DNA from: Planctomycetota bacterium
GTDB taxonomy: Bacteria; Planctomycetota; UBA1135; GCA-002686595
Assembly (NCBI GenBank): GCA_026692665.1
Contig: JAPLOF010000013.1
Location: 62,001-126,000 of the forward strand
Reading direction: 5' to 3'
DNA length: 64,000 bases
Position 1 is the stretch's first letter. Every line of letters starts with the position of its first letter. Below, piece by piece: positions 1-8,915 of the stretch. Made by a program: the position numbers and the translations under genes. Below the pieces are notes generated by a model that was not told the DNA's origin, made no database searches, and worked only from the letters and a program-made list of their open reading frames with translations.

Positions 1-1
1 C

Positions 2-493
2 GACCACCCCGAGTGGGTCGAGTGCGTGTTCGTGGGCACCTGCAGCGTCGGCACGGGCTACTGCTACGGCAACGTCGGGTGCCCCTGCGGCAACGACAGC
101 GTGGGAGGCGGGGGCTGCCTGAACTCCCTCGGCGTCGGCGGCACGCTCTCCGCGATGGGCCGCGCTTCGATCACGACCGACACCGTCGTGCTGACCGGCC
201 GCCAGATGCCGAACTCGTCAGCACTCTACTTCCAGGGCACGACGCAGACCCTGGCTACCTTCGGTGACGGCCTGCGCTGCGCGGCTGGCGCCGTGATCCG
301 TCTCGGCACGAAGTCGAACTTCGCTGGCGCATCGCAGTACCCGGAGGCGGGCGAAGCCTCGATCTCCTCGCGCGGCCAGGTCCTCGCGCCGGGCACGCGC
401 TACTACCAGTGCTGGTACCGCAACGCGGCGACCTACTGCTCGCCGTCGACCTTCAACCTGACGAACGGTTGGCAGGTCGACTGGCAGGCCTGA
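2..493 (+). CDS. C-terminal part of a secreted protein with the CPCGN module (5' end outside window)
   Basis: The frame is open from the window edge and stops at 491-493, so the start lies upstream. What remains is nearly all one C-terminal module of about 145 residues. In order it shows a YCYGN start, CPCGN, a GC pair, MPNSSALYFQGT, FGDGLRC, RLGTKSN, QYP, WYRN and a closing FNLTNG segment before an aromatic end. The same order recurs at the ends of the proteins at 873, 15758 and 57286, so this is a shared module. The paired cysteines suggest disulphides and an extracytoplasmic location. The function is not known to me; anchoring, sorting or adhesion at the cell surface is inference. The N-terminal part that would define this protein is missing. 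Confidence 0.85.
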   Translation, partial: DHPEWVECVFVGTCSVGTGYCYGNVGCPCGNDSVGGGGCLNSLGVGGTLSAMGRASITTDTVVLTGRQMPNSSALYFQGTTQTLATFGDGLRCAAGAVIRLGTKSNFAGASQYPEAGEASISSRGQVLAPGTRYYQCWYRNAATYCSPSTFNLTNGWQVDWQA

Positions 494-872
494 GGTCCTG
501 GTTCGCGGTGCGCCTGGCGACCCGGGTGTCCCCCCGTCGTTCCGCGTGGTGCTGGAGAGACTGCTCGAGCGCGACCCTTGCGATCGCCCCCAGCTGAACG
601 ACCGCGGGCACGGCGACTGGATTGCACGCATCGGCCTCGGCAGCGCCAGGAACTCGCAGAGTGCGGCAGCGGTCGCATGCGCGAAGGTCCGCGCTCGCGC
701 TACCCACAAGTTGTGGCACGGCCCTCCCCATCGGCGCATTCGCCCAGGGTGCCCGCAGTCCTAGGATTCGACCATTCGCGCGCGATTCCCCCCACAGCGA
801 ACGAGCGCACGGGGCGCTCACGGGCCTCCCAACCCGCCACTTTCCCAACTCGCTTCCGCACGAGGACTGGTC
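494..872. other. Intergenic, no gene recognised
   Basis: Between the partial module protein and the next start no frame has a recognisable product. Short open frames on both strands are arginine-rich and look like GC shadows. No clear terminator or promoter was found. Confidence 0.5.
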
Positions 873-2303
873 ATGAAAACCACATCGTTCCTCTCGCTTC
901 CGACCATCGCCTGGATCGGTCTCGCCTTGAGTTCGGGGGTCTCTGCGCAAACCGCCTACGTGGAGTTGGAGCCCAACAGCACGAAGGCGGAAGCCACGGT
1001 CGTGCACTGCATCCACTCGGCGGACTGGCTCTCCGGCACGACCATGGGAGCCTCGACGACACCGGGGTCGCCGCTCGCGGACACGGCCGACACGTTCCGC
1101 ATCAATACCTGCGCGCTCCCGCTCGGGATCTACCGCCACCGGCTGTTCATCAACTCGATGACGCCCGGCCACACGGGGACCCTGTGCGGTCGCAATCAGG
1201 TCGACGGCGTCATCGGTTCCTTGGAGGTCCCGATCCAATCGAGCTTCGCGAGGACGACCCCGGCGCGCTTCAACGAGTGGTACGGATTCGGCCGCGCCGA
1301 GGAGGTCTACTACCGCATCGAGGGTACGCCCGCGACGACGGCGCCCTACTCCGTCGTCCTCTCCTCGAACATCGTGACGCCCGTGGACTTCCCGCAGGTC
1401 CTCACCGAGGGGATGCTCACGATCTCGACCACGGGTGAGGGTCATGCGACCAACACGGACCTGTGGGTGTACGACTCCGCCCTCCTGCCGCTCTTCACGT
1501 TCGGCAACGACGACGCCAGCGGCCCGCCTTCCGCCCAGTCGAGCCTGACCCGCATGTTCTCCGCGGGCACCTACTACCTCGCGATCACGGACTACAACCT
1601 CGCGAGCAATCAGGCCAGCCCCGTCGACGACGCGAACCGGAACGGCAACGTGTTCGACTTCCCGGACGTGCTCGCCAGCGGTTCTTCCCTGCCGGGTGCC
1701 GATCTCACCTTCTCGATCACGGATTTCGCGCGTTCGAACCAGATGCACCTCGCGAAGACCGGCCCCTACGACGTCCTGTGGGTCCGCTTCGTCGTGATGC
1801 CGCACGGCTACTCGATGCACGCCTTCTGCTCCGGTGACGGACATCCGGGCAGCGAGCCGTGCCCGTGCGGCAACAATGCGAGCAGCGGCGACCACGGCTG
1901 CGCCGGTCTGCCGAACGCCTCGGGCGCGCTGCTCGACGCGACGGGCATTCCGGGCGTGACCCTCGACTCGGTCCTGCTGCGGTGCCAGGACATGCCGCCG
2001 AACTCGGTGTGCCTGTTCTTCCAGGGCACTTCCCTGGTCAACGGTGGTTTCGGCTCCGCCTTCAACGACGGTCTCCTGTGCGCCGGCGGAACGCAGGTGC
2101 GACTCGCGACGCGTCAGGTCGACTTCCTGGGCGATGCGACCTTCGGTTACGGGCAGATCGGCGATCCGCTCCTGCACGTCGCGGGCGGAGTGCCGGCGGG
2201 CGGCGGTGCCTTCGTGTACCAGGTCTGGTACCGCAACCTCGCGGGACCGTGTGGCAATCACTCGAACACGAGCAACGGCTTGGCGATCAACTGGGGCAAT
2301 TGA
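873..2303 (+). CDS. Secreted protein with beta-sandwich-like N-terminal region and C-terminal CPCGN module
   Basis: The 476-residue product starts with a typical Sec signal peptide (MKTTS, hydrophobic stretch, cleavage near SAQTA). The first part contains ELEPNST and DTADTFRI, which recall the opening of PPC (bacterial pre-peptidase C-terminal) domains, and a related stretch recurs near residues 190-230 (FSAGTYYLAITDYN). From about residue 310 the common module follows: CPCGN, GC, MPPNS, FFQGT, FNDGLLC, RLATR, YQVWYRN. This copy diverges from the other three: ALY is replaced by VCL and GDGLRC by NDGLLC. Neighbouring genes do not suggest a pathway. It is probably exported to the cell surface or periplasm; no enzymatic motif is visible. 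Confidence 0.85.
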   Translation: MKTTSFLSLPTIAWIGLALSSGVSAQTAYVELEPNSTKAEATVVHCIHSADWLSGTTMGASTTPGSPLADTADTFRINTCALPLGIYRHRLFINSMTPGHTGTLCGRNQVDGVIGSLEVPIQSSFARTTPARFNEWYGFGRAEEVYYRIEGTPATTAPYSVVLSSNIVTPVDFPQVLTEGMLTISTTGEGHATNTDLWVYDSALLPLFTFGNDDASGPPSAQSSLTRMFSAGTYYLAITDYNLASNQASPVDDANRNGNVFDFPDVLASGSSLPGADLTFSITDFARSNQMHLAKTGPYDVLWVRFVVMPHGYSMHAFCSGDGHPGSEPCPCGNNASSGDHGCAGLPNASGALLDATGIPGVTLDSVLLRCQDMPPNSVCLFFQGTSLVNGGFGSAFNDGLLCAGGTQVRLATRQVDFLGDATFGYGQIGDPLLHVAGGVPAGGGAFVYQVWYRNLAGPCGNHSNTSNGLAINWGN

Positions 2304-2319
2304 AGTCCGTGTCGAGCGA

Positions 2320-2336
2320 GGTCTCCGAGCGAGACC
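2320..2336. terminator. Possible bidirectional terminator hairpin
   Basis: GGTCTC-CGAGC-GAGACC forms a perfect 6-bp stem 17 bases after the stop of the 873 gene and between convergent genes. It has no T-run, so intrinsic termination is only possible. Confidence 0.35.
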
Positions 2337-2518
2337 AAGGGTGCACGGCATTCGCGATCCGAGTGCCGTGCGCCCGTTTCGCATCCAGGCACACTGCGCC
2401 GGTGGTGTCGGCACTCTGGATCCGGGACTCGCGGCCGCGCGCAGCAGCCTGCTGGAAACGGCGCGGGCGACGGAACCCGTGCTCCGCCGCCCGCTTCGGA
2501 TTCGAGGAGTCGTGGCGA

Positions 2519-3694
2519 TCAGCCCGATCCGCCCTCGACCTCCTTCATGAGCTTCTCGATCTCCGCGTCGAGGACGTTCTCGTCCACGCCGACCGACTTC
2601 CAGCGGATCACGCCCTTGGCGTCGATCAGGTAGGCAGTCGGCCACCCGCGGATGTTCCAGTCCGTCGAGATGGGACCGCTGGTGCTGCCGCCGTTCCAGA
2701 AGGACCGCCAAGTGATGCCCTTCTCCTCGATGACCTTCTTCACCTTGTCCCGGTCGGAGTCACTGTTGACGCCGATCAGCGCGAAGGGCTTCCCACTCAT
2801 CTTCTCCACGAGCGACCGCTCGTGCGGGTACATGGCCCGGCAGGGGCCTCACCAATCGCCCCAGAAATCGACCATGACCACCTTGCCGCGGTAGTCGGAC
2901 AGCTTGAAGGGCGTGCCCCCGATGTCCTCGCCGACGATGTCGGGAGCGACCTTTCCCACGGCGAACACTTGGATCTCGCGCAGGTCGCCCTTGGCGTAGT
3001 CGCCCAGGGTTTTCTTGCCACGGGGGACGTCGGCGTAGTCCTTCAGGACGGATTCGAGCAGCGCGACGACCTTGGCCTCGTCGTATTCCTTCTCGTCCTT
3101 CAGGGCCGAGGCCTGCTCGTAGGTTGCCGCGCCCTGCACGGCGCGGTGCGGGCTCTCGGCGGCGACGCGCCCGAGCAACTCCACGGCCTTCTCGCCGCGC
3201 GCGAGCGCAGGGACGACGCTGGCAAGCCGCTCGTCCTTCAGGAAGTTCGCCACGAGAAGTTCCGCGGCGCGATCGGTGCCCGTGCGGTCGTTGCGCACCA
3301 GCCATTCCAGGGCGGTGAAGCTCGCGTCGTCCTTGGATTCGGCGTCGACGATCGGCCACAGGAGCTTCGCGGTCGGATCCGGACTGGGGCGCGGCTTCTC
3401 GGCCGCGTAGGCCGCGCGCTCCTCGCTGGTCTTGAGCGCTCGATACGGTTCCATCCACGCGTTCTGCTCGTCGGCGAAGGCCTTGAGGATGCGCTTCACG
3501 TCCGTCGTGCGGGCGCTGTCCCCCGCCTTCGCCAGGGGCGCCTCCGCTGCACGCGCACCGGCAACCGGGACCATCGGGATGGCCGCGGTCGTCGTCTGCG
3601 CCGGCGAAGGCGGCGGGGGCGGACTCTCGTCCTTCTTGCCGCTCGACTGGCAGGCGACAAGCCCCAGTGCGAGCAGCCATGCACTCTTCCTCAT
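2519..3694 (-). CDS. TlpA/thioredoxin-like lipoprotein, predicted selenoprotein (UGA = Sec282 in a UGPC motif)
   Basis: This gene reads through a TGA at 2849-2851. Upstream of the TGA is a 281-residue part with a lipobox (LVAC, Cys15), a Pro/Ala linker, a helical region and the start of a thioredoxin fold (DYRGKVVMVDFWGDW). Downstream the same frame continues with GPCRAMYPHE and a complete thioredoxin C-terminal half, including WPTAYLID with the cis-proline. The family motif is WCGPC, so TGA stands exactly at the first, nucleophilic cysteine; the resolving Cys285 is kept. A SECIS-like hairpin follows (2807-2824). I start at the second ATG (3694) because GGAGGT at 3701-3706 lies 6 bases before it and directly abuts the first. 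The product is probably a periplasm-facing thiol-disulphide reductase. The alternative is a nonsense mutation in a pseudogene, but both halves are intact and in frame. The total is 391 residues including Sec. Confidence 0.88.
2807..2824 (-). promoter_or_regulatory. Putative bacterial SECIS element (apical hairpin)
   Basis: On the mRNA, CACGAGC-GGUC-GCUCGUG forms a perfect 7-bp stem with a 4-base loop. The loop starts 32 bases after the UGA (31 bases between). From memory, bacterial SECIS models need a small apical loop with a G in its first two bases, roughly 16-37 bases after the UGA; all of this is met. As I recall, the E. coli fdhF SECIS loop also reads GGUC. The bulged U of fdhF is absent here. 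A second small hairpin (GGCCC-CUGCC-GGGCC) directly follows the UGA. Confidence 0.75.
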
Positions 3695-3911
3695 GCTCAT
3701 ACCTCCAGGCCGATCGTAGGGGGGCTACCCCCCGGTGCGCCAGGACCCGAGATGCCGCGCCATCCGTGCACAGGATCCGGGCTCGCTCCACGCCCGATTC
3801 TCCGTCGACAGTCTGCGAGGGCCAGGCCGGAAACTCCCCCAAGGCGCTCACGTGTTGCCGCGCCACGGTGGCCGACCCCGTCGCGCAACGGTGGGTCCAG
3901 GCATCCGCCGT

Positions 3912-4184
3912 GGATTGGCCTGCCAGCCCGTGGTGTTCGTCACGCGCGGCCGGCGGCTCGCGACGCCGGCTTCGAGCCCGTTCGGCGACTTCGCCCTCGG
4001 TGCGCAGCACACTCTGGGTGCCTCGCTCGCAAGCGCGGGTGCGCCTAACCCGCGCGCGTTGGAGCGACCGAATGACTCGAGCCACGTCGGATTGACACTG
4101 AGCCTGCAGGCGCTGACGACTTCGAGCATCGGGTCGCCTTCGAAGGCCCCAACGAACGCGTCCGCCGTCGTAGTGGTGCCCTGA
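3912..4184 (+). pseudogene. Possible decayed C-terminal tail of a secreted protein
   Basis: This frame ends in a stretch containing PNDSSHVGLTLSLQAL, then an Ala/Ser-rich segment and a short hydrophobic end before the TGA. It resembles the terminal strand pair (PNDPxLVGLxxxxQ) that I recall at the ends of many secreted planctomycete proteins. Upstream the frame has no signal peptide or recognisable body, and the surroundings look frame-broken, so it may be a remnant. The similarity is by eye only. Apart from this, 3707-4233 holds nothing I recognise. Confidence 0.3.
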
Positions 4185-4233
4185 GCCCGAACCGGCGCAC
4201 CGATGCGGTCCGAGGCGAGACTCTACGCGTCCT

Positions 4234-5838
4234 TCAGGGCGGACAAGGCCCGTCGAACTCTGTCCACACGACGCAGTGCGCGCCCTTCACGATCCAGACC
4301 GGTTCGCCAGCCAGGACGCAGCGAACGTAGCGGTCGATCGCCGACGGCGGCGGCTCGCGGACGGCCACCTGCGGATCGCGCGTCGCGAAGACGTAGTCGT
4401 CGTAGGCTTTCTGGTGTCCCGGCGTGCGACGCGGGTCCAGCACGGGCATGTGGGCGATCTCGCGATCGCACTTGCCGTGCACGTCGATCGCGCCGCGGTG
4501 AGACGCATAGACGAGGGCACCCGCGGCGCCGAGCGTGATCTTCGTCCCGGGAGGCGTCGCGCGCTCGAGCGCTCGGCCCAGGCGGAACCAGCGCTGCTCG
4601 TTCCGCACGTATTCGCCTCCGTACAGGCGCTCGAGGTACGAGCGTCGAGGCTCGAGGAGCGTGGGAATCACGGGCGAACAGAGCGCGCCCAGACAGGTCA
4701 CCGCGGCGACGAGCGGGCGCCCCGTGCTCAGGGCCCCGGGCCGGAGCAGGACCCAGATCGCGGCCGCCATGCCCGCTGCGGAAAGACCGATGGAGGCGAA
4801 GCGGTCGGCGCCGAGGTGCACGGGCCACGTGTCGCCTCCATTGTGGATGGAGTAAGCGACGCCGAGCGGCAGCAGGAGAAGGAGGGATCCGACCGCGACC
4901 GATGCAATTCCGAGGGAACGCCGGACGAGCAGGACGGCGCCGCATCCTCCGGCGAGAACGGCGACCGGGATCGCCACCCATCCCATCCGCACGCCGGCCA
5001 GCACACGTTCGACGAGAGAGGAGCCACCTAGCTTCAGGTAGTACGTGTTCGGCATCCACTCGCCGAAGATCGCGATCCGCGCGCCGAACAGGATGGCGAG
5101 CGCGGCCGCCAGGACGCCGACCGCGGCGAGGACCGCGCGCCAGGCCTGTCGCGCGTCGAGCTGGGTGCGATCGAACGCGAGCACCGCGAATCCCGGAAGG
5201 ACGTAGAGCACGGCATCCATGCGGATCCAGGATGCGACGGCCGCGACCGCTCCGAGTGCGAGACCCCGACGCAAGGGTGCCATGCTGCCAACCGCCGCAC
5301 GAACCGCGGCGAGAGCGGCGACCAGGACGAGGCTCACCTCGAATCCCTCCGCGATCCACCACGTGATCGCCACGGGCGCGGCCGCGAGCGACGCCGCGAG
5401 GACGCACGCGGACCTCGACGGAGAGCTCGACGTCGCGTCGCCCCGCCCGGCTCGGGACGCCAGCCTCGCTCGGATCGAGGCGCCAAGTCCGAATGCGATG
5501 GCGAGCGAGGCCAAGCCGAGGGCCGTGGTGTACAGCCCGAGGTCGTCCTCGCGGAAGAACGGCAGCGCGTGTGCCGCGCCGAGCAGCAGGACGTGGACGG
5601 GACTCGAAAATCCCTCGACCGGTTCCGCGCCGGGGAACCAGACCGGTCCAGCACCCTGCGCGAGGCTGCGCGCGAAGCAGGCCGTGATGTAGATGTCGTC
5701 CGCGACGCCGTGCACGCGGCGACCCTCGATGTCGAACTCGAGTGGGCTGCGCAGAGCGAGCACGAGAACGGCCTGGACCAGGAAAGCCCAGGTCCAGGGG
5801 CTCGTGGCGATCGATCTGGCTCGCTGCGCGGAGTTCAC
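4234..5838 (-). CDS. Polytopic GT-C-fold glycosyltransferase (AftB/GT39-like)
   Basis: The protein has many hydrophobic membrane segments. Near its N-terminus, in the first periplasmic loop, a DD pair (GVADDIYITACFARS) fits the acidic motif of GT-C polyprenyl-phosphate-sugar transferases. It is followed by PGAEPVEGFSSPVHVLLL and later MPNTYYLKLGG, which match the NPGERVEGYSNP and PNTYYLK blocks I know from AftB-like arabinofuranosyltransferases and related bacterial GT-C proteins. It probably transfers a lipid-linked sugar to a cell-surface acceptor. The frame is open up to an ATG at 5976, but the first 46 residues there are basic and unlike a protein start, so I chose GTG 5838 (VNSAQRARS; 534 residues). 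It is monocistronic; donor and acceptor are unknown. Confidence 0.72.
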   Translation of the reverse strand: MNSAQRARSIATSPWTWAFLVQAVLVLALRSPLEFDIEGRRVHGVADDIYITACFARSLAQGAGPVWFPGAEPVEGFSSPVHVLLLGAAHALPFFREDDLGLYTTALGLASLAIAFGLGASIRARLASRAGRGDATSSSPSRSACVLAASLAAAPVAITWWIAEGFEVSLVLVAALAAVRAAVGSMAPLRRGLALGAVAAVASWIRMDAVLYVLPGFAVLAFDRTQLDARQAWRAVLAAVGVLAAALAILFGARIAIFGEWMPNTYYLKLGGSSLVERVLAGVRMGWVAIPVAVLAGGCGAVLLVRRSLGIASVAVGSLLLLLPLGVAYSIHNGGDTWPVHLGADRFASIGLSAAGMAAAIWVLLRPGALSTGRPLVAAVTCLGALCSPVIPTLLEPRRSYLERLYGGEYVRNEQRWFRLGRALERATPPGTKITLGAAGALVYASHRGAIDVHGKCDREIAHMPVLDPRRTPGHQKAYDDYVFATRDPQVAVREPPPSAIDRYVRCVLAGEPVWIVKGAHCVVWTEFDGPCPP

Positions 5839-6100
5839 GCCGGGCGACCGGGGTGGCTCTGGTCTGCGTTGCTGGAGGACGCGCAATGGAGTGCCGCGCG
5901 CACTGAGGTCGCGGACGATACCAGCGCAGGATCGGCGCCAACTCTCCGCGCGCCGTCTCGACGGCCTCTTCTCCAATGCACGAACGACTTCACGGGCACC
6001 TCTGGGCGCAGGACAGGTTACGCCAGGCTCTCGGCTCCCGCGATCAACGAGATTCCTCGACGAGGATGGACGCGCGAGCGCCCGGCCGCCTGGGCGAAGT

Positions 6101-7843
6101 TCAGAAGCGGAAACGCCACTGGAAGGACAACTTCCAGGCGTCGTCCTGATCGACGAACGCCGCCCCGGGGTCGAACCAGCCCAGGACGAATTCGAAGTCC
6201 GACCCGCTCCAGTCGCGAACGCCCAGGATCAGGTCGAGTTCCTGGCCCAATTGGGTGTGCACGCCATCGGGACTCGCCTTGAGGTCCGATCGGCGCAGGA
6301 AGGCCGCCGCCGTGTCCTGGTCGAACCCGTGCCACACCAGATCGAGCGACGAATCGCGCGTGAAGCGCGTGCCCACGCCGAACGTGAGCACCGACAGGTT
6401 CGAAAGTTCCGGGTCCACGACCTCGCCGTAGTAGCGGAACGAGCTGACTCCGCCGAGCTTCCCGTTGTTGCGCTCGAGCCCGGTCTGCCGGAACGACTCG
6501 TCCGTCGCCGTGGAATCACCGTCGTCACCAGAGCCGAACGCCCAACCGGCGCTCATGTAGAAAGGCTTGAGGAAAGTCCATGTCGTGCCGACGTCGAGGC
6601 CGAACCCGCGCAGGTTCGTGTCGTTCTCGTACCCGCGCACGATGCTGCCCTCGAGCCAGGACTTGGTCGCGGGCAGCCATTCGCCCAACATGCGCGCGCC
6701 GAAGTAGATCGGATACGAGTCGAAGTCCCCTCCCGCGCGACGGTCGACGACCCAGCCGGCGAGGTGGCGCTTCGGATCGTCGTTGGACACGTAGAGAATC
6801 CCGTTCTCGGCCTCGCCGTCGTACGGATTGTCCGTCTCCCCGAGCATCGCGCTGAGCGAGGCGTCGACGCGCACGCCGCCGCCGCGCCAGACCGCGCGCA
6901 CCGCGTCGAGGTCCTTCTTGTAGATCCACTCGCGCGGATCGTCGAAGTCCTGGCGGCCGACGTGGAGGTCGACCCCTGTGCCAGCGATGTCGCGCACGAA
7001 GGCCCACAGCTCCTTCACGCGAACGTCCGAATTCCAGCCGTCGGCGCCGTTCTGCGCGTCGCGGTAGTCCCACTCGAACCGCGGGGCGAAGAGCGCGCTG
7101 AATCGCTCGCTGGGAGTCCACAGGAACTGCGGCCTGACCGTGATCCGCGTCTTCTGCACGTCGCGATCGCGTGCATCGCGCAAGTCGTAGTTGTCCTCGC
7201 GCACGTACTTGGTCTCGATCAGGGCGCCAAAGGTCAGGCCATCCGCGAGGCGGATGGAACCAGGCACGTAGTCGTCCTCGTCCAGCTTGCCCTGAGCGAC
7301 CTGAAAGCGGATCTCCTCCGCGAGCGGGATGACCCCGAGCGGTTCCTTGTTCTCGAGCTTGGTGGTCTTGGACAGCCGCACGCGGAATCCGATGACGTCC
7401 GCCTCGAAGCCACCGGCACCCGTGGCCAGCCGGTCGATGCGACCCGCGATCCGATCGCGCCCGGCCTCGCGCGGCGCCATCTCGCGCGTCAGGAACACGC
7501 CTTCGCCGCGGTAGCTGCCCTCCACCTTCACCCGGCGACCGACGGCGAGGGTCTCGAAGGTCAGCCCCTCGTCCCAGCGCACGGTCGTCCCGAGCCTCAC
7601 TTCGAGGCCCAGGACGCGGAAGGTCTGCGCGCCCGCGTTCACCTCGGTCACGGCACCGAGAACGACGTGCTTGTCGCCCGGCGGGAGCACCTGCACGGAG
7701 CTCGCCTCGAAGGCGCCGTCGGCGGCGATCGCGCCCTTGAGCTCGACCCACTGGCCCACGCGCAGCTCTTCCAGGCTCTGGCCCCGCGCCGAGGCGGCCA
7801 GGAGAAGCAGGAGCGCCGCCAGGGCGCGGAACACGTCACGCAC
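6101..7843 (-). CDS. Outer-membrane beta-barrel, alginate-export-like, with N-terminal DUF5666-like domains
   Basis: This is the last gene of the glycan operon. A signal peptide (hydrophobic core, ARGQS) is followed by about 170 residues of small repeated beta units (WVELKGAIAADGAFEAS, VGRRVKVEGSY, IAGRID) that look like DUF5666/OB-type modules. The remaining ~390 residues are rich in alternating aromatic/polar strands (FRYYGEVVDPELSNL, SSLDLVWHGFDQD, FVLGWFDPG) and end in KLSFQWRFRF, the C-terminal phenylalanine signature of outer-membrane barrels. The barrel resembles the Alginate_exp family. The GTG start at 7843 overlaps the stop of the kinase gene by 8 bases. It probably exports the polysaccharide made by the upstream genes. 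The product has 580 residues. Confidence 0.75.
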   Translation of the reverse strand: MRDVFRALAALLLLLAASARGQSLEELRVGQWVELKGAIAADGAFEASSVQVLPPGDKHVVLGAVTEVNAGAQTFRVLGLEVRLGTTVRWDEGLTFETLAVGRRVKVEGSYRGEGVFLTREMAPREAGRDRIAGRIDRLATGAGGFEADVIGFRVRLSKTTKLENKEPLGVIPLAEEIRFQVAQGKLDEDDYVPGSIRLADGLTFGALIETKYVREDNYDLRDARDRDVQKTRITVRPQFLWTPSERFSALFAPRFEWDYRDAQNGADGWNSDVRVKELWAFVRDIAGTGVDLHVGRQDFDDPREWIYKKDLDAVRAVWRGGGVRVDASLSAMLGETDNPYDGEAENGILYVSNDDPKRHLAGWVVDRRAGGDFDSYPIYFGARMLGEWLPATKSWLEGSIVRGYENDTNLRGFGLDVGTTWTFLKPFYMSAGWAFGSGDDGDSTATDESFRQTGLERNNGKLGGVSSFRYYGEVVDPELSNLSVLTFGVGTRFTRDSSLDLVWHGFDQDTAAAFLRRSDLKASPDGVHTQLGQELDLILGVRDWSGSDFEFVLGWFDPGAAFVDQDDAWKLSFQWRFRF

Positions 7844-8915
7844 GGCGCATCTCCGCGGCGGACTCGCGTGCGACATCGACCAGCGGCTCGATCGCGAGCC
7901 GCGCGCGCGGGCGCAGGCCGTGCACGAGGGCGAGGCGCAGGGCGCTGGCGGTCGAGTAGAAGCGCTCGCTGCGCTCCTCCAGGACACCGAACCCCTCGCG
8001 CAATGCCCTGACCGCGGAGAGCGCGCTGCGGTCGTCCGCGCCGCGCAGGCCGAGCCATCCGGCGAGCCTCGTGTGAACCGCCAGGTTCGCGAAGTCGAGC
8101 TCCGGCTCCGCCCGGCAGGCGAGATCCAGGTCCAGGAGCGCGACAGTCCGACCTTCGACGAGGAGCTGCCCGTCGTGGAGGTCGCGGTGCGCGACGACGT
8201 GCGAAGCGGCGGGCTCCAGAGCGACCTCGTCGAGGAGAGCACGGGCCTCGTGCCAGCCGGGGGGCAGACTCCCCGCGGCCAGCACGAAGCGCCGCGCGTG
8301 CCGATCGAGCTGCGCCAACTCCTCGGCGCGCCCGTGGACCTCGAGCCGTGTGTCCGGAGCGCTGCCCTGCATCCGCCGCAGTGCCTGCCCGACGCGTTGG
8401 AAGACACCCAGATCGTCGAAGCGCAGCTCGTGGCCGCGCAGGAGTTCGAAGGCGACGCACTCCTCGGACTCATCGGCGTGCAGCACGCGTGGCAGGCGGA
8501 ATCCCGATTGGACGCCGCCTTTCGGAGTCGCGGACAGGGCCGCGTGCAAGGCGGCATGCAGTCGTGCGGACTTCACGGCGCGGCCACGGCGATAGGCCTT
8601 CACGACGTGCGCGCCGTAGCGGGCATTCAGGCGCGCGACCATCCGGCGTCCAGGGCGCCAGGAGAGGAGATCGGCCTCGCCCCGGTCGCACAGCGCCGAC
8701 AGTTCGCGTGCGGCCGGAACGCGCTTCTCGTCGCCCGGTCTCAGCTCGCGCAGCTGCTCGCCCTCGCACTCGAACCAGCGGAACCCCGCCGGCGTCTCGA
8801 GGGTCAGGACCAGGCCACCATCGTCGCGCACCTCGGTACGGAGAATTCGCGCAGCGGCATCGCCACCCACTTCGCGCTCGAGCACGGCGAGTGCCAAGTC
8901 GAACGGCGCGGTCAC
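7836..8915 (-). CDS. APH-fold small-molecule kinase (second of two)
   Basis: The C-terminal half holds the aminoglycoside-phosphotransferase/choline-kinase catalytic pattern: AHRDLHDGQLL (Brenner-type HxD loop, with Gln where Asn is usual), then LLDLDLACRAEPELDFANL for the metal-binding Asp. The open frame extends to 9026, but the added residues are arginine/proline-rich; the GTG at 8915 overlaps the preceding stop by 4 bases (GTGA) and gives VTAPFDLALAVLE, so I chose it (359 residues). The substrate is unknown. In a glycosyltransferase/ABC operon it may phosphorylate a sugar, polyol or a glycan substituent. The operon carries two diverged kinases side by side. Confidence 0.75.
   Translation of the reverse strand: MTAPFDLALAVLEREVGGDAAARILRTEVRDDGGLVLTLETPAGFRWFECEGEQLRELRPGDEKRVPAARELSALCDRGEADLLSWRPGRRMVARLNARYGAHVVKAYRRGRAVKSARLHAALHAALSATPKGGVQSGFRLPRVLHADESEECVAFELLRGHELRFDDLGVFQRVGQALRRMQGSAPDTRLEVHGRAEELAQLDRHARRFVLAAGSLPPGWHEARALLDEVALEPAASHVVAHRDLHDGQLLVEGRTVALLDLDLACRAEPELDFANLAVHTRLAGWLGLRGADDRSALSAVRALREGFGVLEERSERFYSTASALRLALVHGLRPRARLAIEPLVDVARESAAEMRRA

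Noticed and set aside
453..2711. 752-residue minus-strand open frame over the 873 gene
   Set aside because: Arg/Glu-rich shadow of the secreted module protein; no motif, and the plus strand has a signal peptide and module.
2849..2851. TGA as an ordinary stop splitting two genes, or as a nonsense mutation
   Set aside because: Both sides are one continuous thioredoxin fold in one frame, the stop replaces exactly the active-site Cys, and a SECIS-like hairpin follows. The downstream piece has no start with a ribosome site of its own.
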